NCBI GenBank assembly: GCA_963841065.1
Contig: CAWJBI010000051.1
Location: forward strand, 1-64,000
From: M0108 sp963841065
GTDB lineage: Bacteria; Pseudomonadota; Gammaproteobacteria; Chromatiales; Chromatiaceae
Length of the DNA: 64,000 nucleotides
Reading direction: 5' to 3'
Part shown: piece by piece, positions 1 to 7,839 of the stretch
How the letters are laid out: each line of letters opens with the position of its first letter
Position numbering within the stretch: position 1 is the stretch's first letter
Translations under genes and position numbers: made by a program
Notes under the pieces: generated by a model
Told to the model about the DNA's origin: nothing
Seen by the model: only the letters and a program-made list of their open reading frames with translations
The model's database searches: none

Positions 1-970
1 TGGCTATCAAGCCCGGTGTGATTATATACCTTCTTTTTAAACAATCTGGGGCATCTCTCCTGCCAATCTTTCAGGGCCTGAACGGGCGCGATGCGCCCCA
101 ACGCGCGTTGTGGAATCTGGTGATTATACAGCCGTACATAGCGGCTCAGGGTGTCCTCCAGGCGCTGGGCCGCATCGAAGCGGGTGGTGGCTAGCATTTC
201 GCTGATGCGCCCGTTGCAGCGCTCCACCCTGCCGTTGGTCTGGGGATGGCGCGGCGGGATGAGGCGGTGCTCAAGGTGCGGTGCGGCACAGATCCGGTCG
301 CAGCCCTGCTGGCCCCTCGGCTGACGTTCGCCGGTGGCGCAACAGCGATCGGTAAATTCCTGGCCGTTAGCGGTCAAGATCTTGCTGATCCGCCAGGGGG
401 CGGCCTGGAGAAGATGGGTCAGAAAGCCCTGGGCGCCGGCGGCGGACTTTTCGGGCCGGATCTCGACCTAAACCCAACGGGTGGCGCGGTCGCTGGCGGC
501 GAACCGGTAGCGACGCGGGTCCTCGTCGGGCAGTTGCGGCAGGTACGTGACGTCGCCATGCACAACGCCCGGGGCATCGTCATTAAAGGGCTGGAAGGCC
601 GGTTTACCACTCTCCGCGCGGGGCAGCAGGGCCTTGAGATCCGAGACCCCCTGGCGGCGCAGGCAGCGGTCGAGGCCGGAGCGGGAGACACCCTCATGGA
701 AGAACTCGCGGGTCACCGCCAGCGGGTCATCCAGGGGCAGCAGCAAGGACTGACGCCGGGCCACCCCCACCGCCTCCTGGGCGGGGGCGAGGGAGGCTGC
801 AGGCGGTGCGGGCGGTGGGAACGGTCGGCATCATTCCTCCCGTCGTCGCCACTGCGCACCGTGGCCTTACGGAGGTGATAACGCCGGGCCAACTCGGCCA
901 TGGGCAGCGGCGACGCGCGCAGCTCGCGGCGGATGGCCGGGGTGGGGCGGGCATTCTTATGCAGGTTCAC
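1..970 (-). pseudogene. IS481 family transposase, inactivated
   Basis: Read from 970 downward. The N-terminal helix-turn-helix begins MNLHKNARPTPAIRRELRAS, typical of IS481. The reading frame then shifts several times around 770-870. The middle part carries HGDVTYLPQ, the first catalytic Asp region, and DRATRWV followed by a TAG stop at about 465-467 where the family has an aromatic codon. The second catalytic Asp region reads LTANGQEFTD instead of the usual LTDNG, so the Asp is replaced by Ala. The C-terminal part (about 1-245) keeps PQTNGRVERCNGRISE with the catalytic Glu, and VYNHTGLD at the end. The gene is clearly non-functional. Confidence 0.88.
16..30 (+). repeat. Left terminal inverted repeat of IS481 element
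   Basis: GTGTGATTATATACC here pairs with the reverse complement of 1100-1114 with one mismatch. Flanking bases 1-15 and 1115-1122 match more loosely. Confidence 0.75.
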
Positions 971-1099
971 TGGTATGGGGGTGGTCTCAGTCTGGGGTGG
1001 CGACTGGCCAGGCGGGCTGCGGCGATCCCCAGACGCCGCTCCCCCAGGGCCAGGTGCGCTAGAACTTCCCGGGCACGGAACAAAGGATAGCTCTTTCTG

Positions 1100-1114
1100 G
1101 GTTTATAATCACAC
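1100..1114 (-). repeat. Right terminal inverted repeat of IS481 element
   Basis: GGTTTATAATCACAC is the partner of the repeat at 16-30. It lies about 130 bases upstream of the transposase start at 970, in line with the IS481 layout. Confidence 0.75.
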
Positions 1115-1139
1115 GGGTCGGAATATGAAACAACGGAAT

Positions 1140-1547
1140 CTACTTGAAGGGGTTCATCATGTTCCACGGACTTATCTGTCTACGCATCTCCCCCATTCCT
1201 TGGGGCACGGTGTATGACATCCCACGAACAGATAGTTCGAGACCTTGTACCGCAGTGCCCATGTTTGTCACGGAACGCTCCATGCCACCAAGGGAACGAT
1301 TCATTTCTTTCATCTCGTTCAGAATGGCGTGAATTTGTTCAAGCATGTCGGGCGCCATGACTGACACGGGTAAGGTGGTCCTCTCTAGCGATACAATCGC
1401 TCCTGAAATACTCCGGAAGTCCGCAAAACCTTTCGACCAGTACACCTGCCACTCTGTGTATACGACGTAGGAGGCCAGAAGCATTAATACGGTGGCGCAG
1501 GTAAAAAATACACCCGCTGCAAGTTCTTTGAAGTTTTTTGTAGTCAT
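1140..1547 (-). CDS. Met-rich single-pass membrane protein of unknown function (paralogue of 54626-55758 pair)
   Basis: A 135-residue protein. The start at 1547 (MTTKNFKEL) is preferred over an upstream TTG because GGAGG lies 8 bases before it. One membrane segment spans about residues 9-31 (AAGVFFTCATVLMLLASYVV). The rest is a soluble region with heptad-like spacing and many Met and Asn residues (about 75-120), which looks like a coiled coil. The C-terminus ends MMNPFK after a GMGEMRRQ stretch and matches the ends of two tandem proteins at 54626-55758 (consensus: Gly-Met, Met-Ser/Gly, Met/Val-Arg, then often Pro-Phe). No enzyme motif is visible. It lies between the IS481 remnant and the sox genes and is transcribed away from sox. 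I do not recognise a named family. The role is unknown; a sensor or scaffold at the membrane is only an inference from the paralogues. Confidence 0.75.
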   Translation of the reverse strand: MTTKNFKELAAGVFFTCATVLMLLASYVVYTEWQVYWSKGFADFRSISGAIVSLERTTLPVSVMAPDMLEQIHAILNEMKEMNRSLGGMERSVTNMGTAVQGLELSVRGMSYTVPQGMGEMRRQISPWNMMNPFK

Positions 1548-1728
1548 CTCGTCGTCCTCCAACAGAATGGTGTGAGGGCAATGAGGCGGTTGGTAGCGGT
1601 AGAGTTCATGCGATCTTTTCTCTGATTTAACTATTGACGCCGGGGTGGAAGTTGTGGATGTTCCGGTGGCGGCAAAAATCGGGGCGGGTGCGGGGAGGCG
1701 TTAGCCGTGTGCGGGTGTTCGAACTTCA

Positions 1729-1975
1729 CTACCAAGCCCATCCACCGCCAAGGACGAAGGCCCCCGGTATGATAGAGAGCTCGCGGTTGTCGATACCAAT
1801 GTACCAGTTATTGCCCTGCTTATCCCGGTCGAGATCACCGCTGGCGGGCGTGGTTACATCTTTCCCCCTTGCAGTGCAGGACGCGCTCCACGCCGGCCGG
1901 ATTTGTTACCCGTACCGTGCGAAGCCGTGCTTTCCCCGCGTGACTGTAAGGGTTCCAAGGGTATGTTTAGGATAG
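1729..1975 (-). pseudogene. Unidentified coding fragment upstream of soxY
   Basis: On the minus strand this stretch reads as a coherent protein tail if one G is removed from the run of five at about 1864-1868. It gives, in pieces, VRVTNPAGVERVLHCKGKD, then SGDLDRDKQGNNWYIGIDN, then SIIPGAFVLGGGWAW and a TAG stop at 1729-1731. No start codon with a ribosome site is seen, and the frame fades into the AT-rich soxY leader. I do not recognise the family. The composition suggests a beta-rich secreted protein. It may be a truncated gene or a chance open frame. Confidence 0.35.
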
Positions 1976-2143
1976 GGATAATTTAGCAAATATGCATATA
2001 CTAATCTGCTAATTATGTGAATATTCTGGAATACCCCAATACCCCATTCGGGAATTTCCCACTTTTGTCGGCGCCTAAATCGGTTGATACTAGTCATACG
2101 ATCTAACTCAGCCATGACTTTATTAACCGAGGAGGTCAAGACC
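1976..2143 (+). promoter_or_regulatory. AT-rich control region of the sox cluster with palindromes
   Basis: This is the only strongly AT-rich stretch near sox. It holds several symmetric sites: TTAGCA at 1983-1988 and TGCTAA at 2007-2012 (18 bases apart), ATATGCATAT at 1990-1999, GAATATTC at 2019-2026, and a perfect GGGAATTTCCC at 2050-2060. A TATACT hexamer at about 1997-2002 could be a -10 box, but no good -35 is visible. The sites fit one or more dimeric regulators. Candidates are the response regulator at 10094 or an ArsR-type repressor encoded elsewhere; this is inference. Confidence 0.45.
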
Positions 2144-2620
2144 GTGACACTGCAACAGCAACAACGCCGACTTTTCATCAAGGGTACCCTGGCCGGGGGG
2201 GCGGTTCTGGCCGCCGCGGGTCTGATCCTGCCCCGCCTGGCCATGGCCGCCTGGCCTGCCGAGGCCTTCCACGCCACCACCCTGGATGACGCCTTGACCA
2301 AGGTGTTTGGCTCCAGTGCGCTGGAGGCCAGCGACAAGGTGGTGCTCAAGGCCCCCGGCATCGCCGAGAACGGCGCCGTGGTGCCCATCTCCATCAATGC
2401 CGAGCAACTCGAGAATGTGGAGTCGATCAGCATCTTCTCCGAGAAGAATCCCACGCCCTTTGTGGCTCGCTTTAGTCTCAAGCCCGGCTGCGTGCCCGAT
2501 ATCTCCACCCGCGTCAAGATGGGTGAAAGCGGCGACGTGATTGCCGTGGTGCAGGCGGGTGGCAAGCTTTATAGCGCCCGTACCAACGTCAAGGTCACCG
2601 TCGGCGGCTGTGGCGGTTAA
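2144..2620 (+). CDS. soxY: SoxY, sulfur carrier subunit of the Sox complex
   Basis: SoxY carries the thiosulfate-derived sulfane covalently on a C-terminal cysteine while the other Sox enzymes act on it in the periplasm. The protein ends VGGCGG, the swinging-arm motif with the carrier Cys. The N-terminus has RRLFIKG followed by a hydrophobic stretch, a twin-arginine export signal. I place the start at the GTG at 2144 because GAGGAGG lies 8 bases upstream; an ATG at 2114 in the same frame lacks such a site. Length about 158 residues is normal. soxZ follows after 40 bases, and the two products form the SoxYZ heterodimer. It is the first gene of the soxYZAXB run. Confidence 0.96.
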   Translation: MTLQQQQRRLFIKGTLAGGAVLAAAGLILPRLAMAAWPAEAFHATTLDDALTKVFGSSALEASDKVVLKAPGIAENGAVVPISINAEQLENVESISIFSEKNPTPFVARFSLKPGCVPDISTRVKMGESGDVIAVVQAGGKLYSARTNVKVTVGGCGG

Positions 2621-2660
2621 GCCGGTAACCTGAAGATCCCTGTTTTTGGAGAAAAATCCC

Positions 2661-2969
2661 ATGTCAGAAGTCAAACTCCGCGCCGCCCTCAAGGATGGCA
2701 AGTGCGAGGTCAAGGCCCTCATGACCCACCCCATGGAGACCGGGCGCCGCAAGGACCCCCAAGGTGCTGTCATCCCGGCCCATTTCATCGAGACCGTCGA
2801 GTTGCTGCATAACGACAAGCTGATGCTCGAGGCCGATTGGGGCGGTGCCATTTCCACCAACCCCTTCTTTTCGGTGTCCCTGAAGAATGTGGCCGTGGGC
2901 GACAGCATCGAGGTGCGCTGGGTCGATAATAAGGGCGAGAAGAGCTCAGGCAAGGTCCAGGTCAAGTAG
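2661..2969 (+). CDS. soxZ: SoxZ, partner of the SoxY carrier
   Basis: A 102-residue immunoglobulin-like protein that pairs with SoxY to form the SoxYZ carrier. It has no signal peptide, as usual; it is expected to travel out bound to Tat-exported SoxY. The start at 2661 has GGAG 9 bases upstream. Sequence features typical of the family include the MTHPMETG segment, where SoxZ usually has a His-Pro-Met motif, and the beta strands NPFFSVSLKNVAVGDSIEV. The reading frame is intact. Confidence 0.96.
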   Translation: MSEVKLRAALKDGKCEVKALMTHPMETGRRKDPQGAVIPAHFIETVELLHNDKLMLEADWGGAISTNPFFSVSLKNVAVGDSIEVRWVDNKGEKSSGKVQVK

Positions 2970-3026
2970 TTCAGACGGCCCCGGCCGTCGCCCTTCGCCC
3001 GCTAAACCGCCCCAGAGGAGGATGCC

Positions 3027-3867
3027 ATGTATAAAAACGCCTTGTGTGCGTTACCCATAATGCTCGCGGTGGCCAGCCCGGTCTGGGCCGCCCCCGACAA
3101 GACCCCGCAGGAAGTGCTCCACGCCCTGATCGATAGTTCCGATTCGGCCTATCTGACCCAGAGCGAGCAGAATCTCATGATGATGCAGGACGATCCGGCC
3201 TACTGGATCGCCGAACAGGGGGAGATCCTCTTCAAGGAGCCCCGCGGTCCCAAGAAGGTCTCCCTCGAAAAGTGCGACTTCGGCAAGGGCCCCGGCGTCC
3301 TCGAAGGGGCCTATGTCGAGATGCCGCGCTACTTTGCCGACACCGGCAAGGTGATGGACCTGGAAAGCCGCCTCATGTACTGCATGAAGAGCCTCCAGGG
3401 CTTCACGGCCGAGGATAAGGAACTCAAGGATAAGCACGGCAACACCGACCTGGTGAAGATCCAGACCTTACGTCGCCATGCAATCCAATGGCATGCCCTG
3501 GAATCCCCCCATGGACCATCCTATGGAGAAGGCGATGCGGGCGGCGGGCGAGGAGTTCTTCTATCGCCGCGCGGGCATCAGCGACTTCAGTTGCGCCACC
3601 TGTCACGCCGCCACGGGCAAGCGCATCCGCGCCTCGGTGCTCCCTAATGCCAACGTCCCCGAGGAGTGGACCAAGGCCATCTCCTGGCCCGCCTTCCGGG
3701 TCGGTCACGACGCCGTGCGCGGCAGTCAGCACCGCGTGTCCGAGTGTGTCTGGCAGATGCGCCAGGCGGAAATCGTCTATGGCTCCGATGCCGCCATCGC
3801 GATCATTTCCTACTGGACCGATAAGGCACGAGGCCAGCCGGCCATCCTGCCCGACATCAAGCGCTAG
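3027..3867 (+). CDS. soxA: SoxA, c-type cytochrome subunit of SoxAX (one frameshift)
   Basis: SoxAX oxidatively joins thiosulfate to the SoxY cysteine. The N-terminus is a Sec signal peptide (about residues 1-21, ending WAA). The frame breaks at 3468-3469: removal of one T joins IQT to YVAMQSNGM, which restores the SoxA consensus. After repair the haem c motif CATCH lies at about residues 189-193, and the conserved SECVWQMR segment supplies the expected cysteine haem ligand. The N-terminal half keeps two cysteines (KCDFG and MYCMK) but no CxxCH, so this is a mono-haem SoxA. The frameshift is more likely an extra base in the sequence than a broken gene, because both halves are well conserved. 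Confidence 0.92.
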
Positions 3868-3890
3868 CCGTCGCCCAAGGAGATCGAGAC

Positions 3891-4895
3891 ATGATAGATA
3901 AGACCCTCATCGCGGCGCTGCTGGCCGCGACGACCCTGATGCCCACTATCGGCCTGAGTGCCGATACCACACCCCAGGCCGCCACGGGAACCGCGGCCAC
4001 CGGTAACGCCGCCGCCGGGAACAGCGCTAACGAAATAGCCCCAGCGAACAAGCCCGTCGCGAAGAAGAAGCCCGTCAAAAAGAATAAGACGGCTCCTAAG
4101 GCCGCTGCAGACAAGGCCGCGGCTGAAAAAGCTGCCGCGGACAAGGCTACGATCGAGAAAGCCGCCGCTGATAAGCCCGCCGCTGTTGGCGCCAGCCCTG
4201 CCAGCCCCACCGGCACCTCGGGTGCGGGTAAGGCCCTGGCGGCCGGGGCCCTGGGCGCCGCGGCCGTCGGCCTGGCGGCTACCGCCGCTGCGTCGCAGGC
4301 CCCGGTCGATTACACCAAAATGACCCCGACGGAACTGACCGAGTACCTGATCTTTGACGCCAAGGGCTTCAAACTGGATCAGCCCACCCAGGAAGGCAAG
4401 ACCGGACGGGAGCGCATGACCCAGGACGAGCTGCAAAAGACCTGCTCGGCGCTGCATGGCAAGACCATCGATGCCGAAACGGCGAAAAAGGTCCAGGCGT
4501 TGGCCGCTGCTTCCCGCGTCTATCCCGAGGGGGGTGTCACCCTGGGGGACTGGAAGCGCGGACAAGCCCTGGCCCAGGAAGGCGCCGGCTATCGTCTGGG
4601 GCCGAAGGCCGACGACAACGCCAAGAAGTTCGGCGGTAACTGCTATGCCTGTCACCAGATGGACCTGAAGGTGGCCGCGCACGGCACCCTTGGCCCCAGT
4701 CTGACCGGCTTTGGCAAGACTCGGGGCAACACACCAGAGACCCAGAAGTACGTGTACGAGGTGCTGTATAACGCTCACGCCTACTTCCCCTGTACCAACA
4801 TGCCCCGCTTTGGCGCCAATGGCTTCCTGAATCAGGAACAGATGGCCGACCTCATCGCCTATGTGCTCGACCCGGAATCCCCGGTCAATAAGTAG
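3891..4895 (+). CDS. soxX: SoxX, cytochrome c subunit with a long Ala/Lys-rich N-terminal extension
   Basis: The C-terminal half is a SoxX cytochrome: haem motif CYACH at residues 251-255, GTLGPSLTGFGKTRG after it, and the axial Met in NMPRFG at about residue 304. The N-terminus has a Sec signal peptide (about 1-24). Between them lies an unusual stretch: Lys/Pro-rich from about 50-65, then repeats of AAADK/AAAEK type (about 66-97), then a Gly/Ala hydrophobic segment (about 110-135) that could be a membrane anchor or a long helix. The protein has 334 residues, well above the size of most SoxX proteins. It starts 23 bases after soxA and partners with it. The extension could tether SoxAX or replace the role of the separate SoxK protein, which is not found in this cluster; that is inference. 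Confidence 0.93.
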   Translation: MIDKTLIAALLAATTLMPTIGLSADTTPQAATGTAATGNAAAGNSANEIAPANKPVAKKKPVKKNKTAPKAAADKAAAEKAAADKATIEKAAADKPAAVGASPASPTGTSGAGKALAAGALGAAAVGLAATAAASQAPVDYTKMTPTELTEYLIFDAKGFKLDQPTQEGKTGRERMTQDELQKTCSALHGKTIDAETAKKVQALAAASRVYPEGGVTLGDWKRGQALAQEGAGYRLGPKADDNAKKFGGNCYACHQMDLKVAAHGTLGPSLTGFGKTRGNTPETQKYVYEVLYNAHAYFPCTNMPRFGANGFLNQEQMADLIAYVLDPESPVNK

Positions 4896-4982
4896 TACCC
4901 CGGCCCAGCCCGAGTCCGGAATAGGCTCGGACTGGGCCAACTCACTACCCCCGTCAGTCAACCCAAGTAGAGGATCCGGACC

Positions 4983-6754
4983 ATGTCACTATCACGGCGT
5001 GAATTCACCCGCCTGCTGGCCTTGGGCGGCATGGCCGGGTTGTTACCGGGCGCGGCCCGGGCCGCGACTCAATCGGGCGAGGGCGAGGCCCTCTATCAGG
5101 GCGGTCGCTTCGGGAATGTGCGCCTGCTGCACATCACCGACACCCACGCCCAGCTCAACCCCATCTATTTCCGCGAGCCGAGCGTCAATCTCGGCGTGGG
5201 CGCGGCCCTTGGTCAGCCCCCGCACCTGGTGGGCGATGAACCTGCTGAAGCACTTTGGGATCGCCCCGGGTGGCAGGGAGGCCCACGCCTTCACCTTCCT
5301 CGATTTTGACGCGGCCGCCCAGCGCTACGGCAAGGTCGGCGGCTTCGCCCACCTGGCGACCCTGGTCAAACAGCTCCGCGCCGAGGCGGGGGAGGGCAAC
5401 AGCCTGCTGCTGGACGGTGGCGACACCTGGCAGGGCTCGGGCACCGCCCTCTGGACCCGGGGCAAGGACATGGTGGGCGCCTGCAATCTGCTCGGCGTGG
5501 ACGTCATGACCGGCCACTGGGAGTTCACCTACCAGGACACCGAGGTGATCGAGAACATCCAGGCCTTCAAGGGCGACTTCGTGGCCCAGAATATCTCGAT
5601 CTCGGATACGGCCCTGTTCGACTACAAGTTCGCCGACTTCCCGGGCTTCGACGAGGCCAGCGGCCTGGCCTTCAAGCCCTATACCATCAAAGAGGTCAAC
5701 GGTACCAAGGTGGCCGTGATCGGCCAGGCCTTCCCCTACACCCCCATCGCCAATCCCCAGCGCTTCATCCCTGACTGGCGCTTCGGCATCCAGGACCAGC
5801 ACATGCAGGAGATGGTGGACAAGGTGCGGGCCCAGGAAAAGCCCGATGTCGTGGTGGTGATTTCCCACAACGGCATGGACGTGGACCTGAAGATGGCCGC
5901 CTCGGTGCGCGGCATCGACGTCATCTTCGGCGGTCATACCCACGACGGCATCCCCGCGCCCAGCCTGGTGGAGAACAGCGGCGGCAAGACCCTGGTCACC
6001 AACGCCGGCTCCAACGGCAAGTTCCTCGGGGTGATGGATCTGGACGTGGGCGACGGCAAGGTGCGGGGCTATCGCTACCGACTGCTGCCGGTCTTCTGCC
6101 AACCTGCTCCCCGCCGACCCGGCGATGCAGGCCTATATCGACGAAGTACGGCGGCCCTACCTGGCCCAACTCAAGGAGCCCTTGGCCGTTACCGAGACGA
6201 CCCTCTTCCGGCGGGGCAATTTCAATGGCACCTTCGACCAGGTGATCTGCAACGCCCTGCGCCAGGGCGGGGACGCCGAGATCGCCCTCTCGCCGGGGTT
6301 CCGCTGGGGCACCACCGTCACCCCGGGCTCCGCCATCACCCTCGAGAACGTCCTCGACCAGACCGCCATCACCTACCCGGCCACCTATGTGCGGGAGATG
6401 AAGGGCAGCGAGCTCAGGACCATCCTGGAGGACGTGGCTGACAACCTCTTCAACCCCGACCCCTATCTCCAGCAGGGCGGCGACATGGTGCGCGTGGGCG
6501 GCCTCGATTACGTCTGTACCCCCAACAACGGCCTGGGCCAGCGCATCGGCGAGATGCGCCTGGACGATGGCCGCCTGGTGGAAGCGGACAAGAGCTACAA
6601 GGTCACGGGTTGGGCCACCGTCGGCACCGCCAGCCCCGGCCGCCCGGTCTGGGAACTGGTTGCCGACTACCTGCGCGACCAGAAGACGATCTCCCTGACC
6701 AAGGTCAACGCCACCAAGCTGATCGGCGTGGCGGACAACCCAGGGCTGGCCTGA
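4983..6754 (+). CDS. soxB: SoxB, sulfate thiol hydrolase (two frameshifts)
   Basis: SoxB is the dimanganese enzyme that releases sulfate from SoxY-bound S-sulfonate in the periplasm. The N-terminus MSLSRREFTRLLALGG is a twin-arginine signal. Metal-site motifs are visible: HITDTHAQLNP near the start, GGDTWQGSG, GHWEF, ISHNGMD and GGHTHDG. The frame breaks at 5235 (an extra G after LVG; repair gives VGMNLLKHFGIA) and at 6097 (an extra T; repair gives PVFANLLPADPAMQ). After these two repairs the product is about 589 residues, the normal SoxB length. Both breaks are single extra bases, as in soxA. The gene ends the sox structural block; a thioredoxin-like gene follows after 50 bases. Confidence 0.93.
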
Positions 6755-6804
6755 GGCCGGTCACCGCCACCGCATCCCCAAGGACCTCCGCCGAGGACCA
6801 GCCC

Positions 6805-7806
6805 ATGAAGATCCGCCGCGCCCTTGCCGTCCCGCATCTCCTGCTCCTGTGCCTGGTCAGCGCGCCCCTGATGGCGGCCATGCCCACCTGGTTCAAGGAC
6901 TCCTTCCTCTATCTGGGCGAGGAGGTGGCGAACGCCGCCGCGGAGGGCAAGCGGGTGGCGCTCTACTTCCACCAGGAGGAGTGCCCCTACTGCCAGCGGA
7001 TGCTGGAGGTGAACTTCAGCCAGCGCGACATCGTGGCCAAGACCCAGGCCCAGTTCAACGTCATCGCCATCAACATCTGGGGCGACCTGGAGGTGACCGA
7101 CCTGGCGGGCAAGGTCAGCAGCGAAAAGGACTTCGCCCGCGACCAGAAGGTGCAATTCACCCCCACCATCCTCTTTCTGGACGAACAAGGGGCGGTGACT
7201 TTCCGCCTTAACGGCTATTACCCGCCGGAGCGCTTCAGCGCCCTGCTCGATTACAGCGCCCAACGCCCCGCGCCCACCGGTTCCTTCAAGGATTTTCTGG
7301 CCGCCCGGACCGGCCCCCCGGCCAGCGCCGAGTTGCACCAGGACCCCAGCTATCTCCCCCACCCCCTCAAGCTCAACCAGCGCCCCAGCGCCAAGCCCCT
7401 GCTGCTGCTCTTCGAGCAAGCCAGTTGCCAGACCTGCGACGAGTTGCATCGCGAGGGCCTGGCGCGGGACGAGGCCCAGGAGTTGCTGAAGCAATTCGAC
7501 GTCGCCCTGGTCGATATCGGGTCCGCGGAGCCCCTCGTCACCCCCGACGGCCGCGAGTTGGCGGCGCGGGACTGGAGCCGGGAGCTGGGCATCAACTACA
7601 CCCCGACCCTGCTGTTCCTGGATGCCGGGGGTCAGGAGGTGTTCCGCACCGATGCCTACATCCGTCCCTATCACATCGCCACCAGCCTGGCCTACGTCGC
7701 CACCGGCGCCTACCAGCGTCAGCCGGAATTCCAGCGCTTCATCCTGGAACGGATCGCGGCGCGGCGGGAGTCGGGCGAGACGGGCCCGCCCAAGCTCTGG
7801 GATTAG
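6805..7806 (+). CDS. SoxW-like periplasmic protein with two thioredoxin folds
   Basis: The protein has 333 residues. It begins with a Sec signal peptide (residues 1-25 or so, ending LMAA). The first thioredoxin-like domain has the redox motif CPYC at residues 60-63. A second thioredoxin-like domain has CQTC at residues 208-211 and its own GINYTPTLLFLD segment, matching VQFTPTILFLD of the first. SoxW proteins keep Sox cysteines reduced or help repair them; the position right after soxB supports such a role here. Two domains in one chain are unusual for SoxW, which normally has one. I choose the ATG at 6805 because it gives a clean signal peptide. Confidence 0.85.
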   Translation: MKIRRALAVPHLLLLCLVSAPLMAAMPTWFKDSFLYLGEEVANAAAEGKRVALYFHQEECPYCQRMLEVNFSQRDIVAKTQAQFNVIAINIWGDLEVTDLAGKVSSEKDFARDQKVQFTPTILFLDEQGAVTFRLNGYYPPERFSALLDYSAQRPAPTGSFKDFLAARTGPPASAELHQDPSYLPHPLKLNQRPSAKPLLLLFEQASCQTCDELHREGLARDEAQELLKQFDVALVDIGSAEPLVTPDGRELAARDWSRELGINYTPTLLFLDAGGQEVFRTDAYIRPYHIATSLAYVATGAYQRQPEFQRFILERIAARRESGETGPPKLWD

Positions 7807-7839
7807 GCCAGCCGGCCGCCACCTGGCCGCGCGCGGGCC

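Larger units (their letters stand above)
1..1122 (-). mobile_element. IS481-family insertion sequence, decayed
   Basis: The stretch carries a broken IS481-type transposase read on the minus strand, bounded by imperfect terminal inverted repeats. The left repeat (1-30) and the right repeat (about 1100-1122, reverse complemented) share GTGTGATTATA followed by T or A and then ACC. The left end lies at or just outside the window edge, so the exact terminus and any target duplication cannot be read there. The transposase has several frameshifts, an in-frame stop and a substituted catalytic residue, so the element cannot move by itself. Confidence 0.85.

Noticed and set aside
246..878. Plus-strand frame across the IS481 remnant
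   Set aside because: The minus strand carries recognisable transposase segments over the same range.
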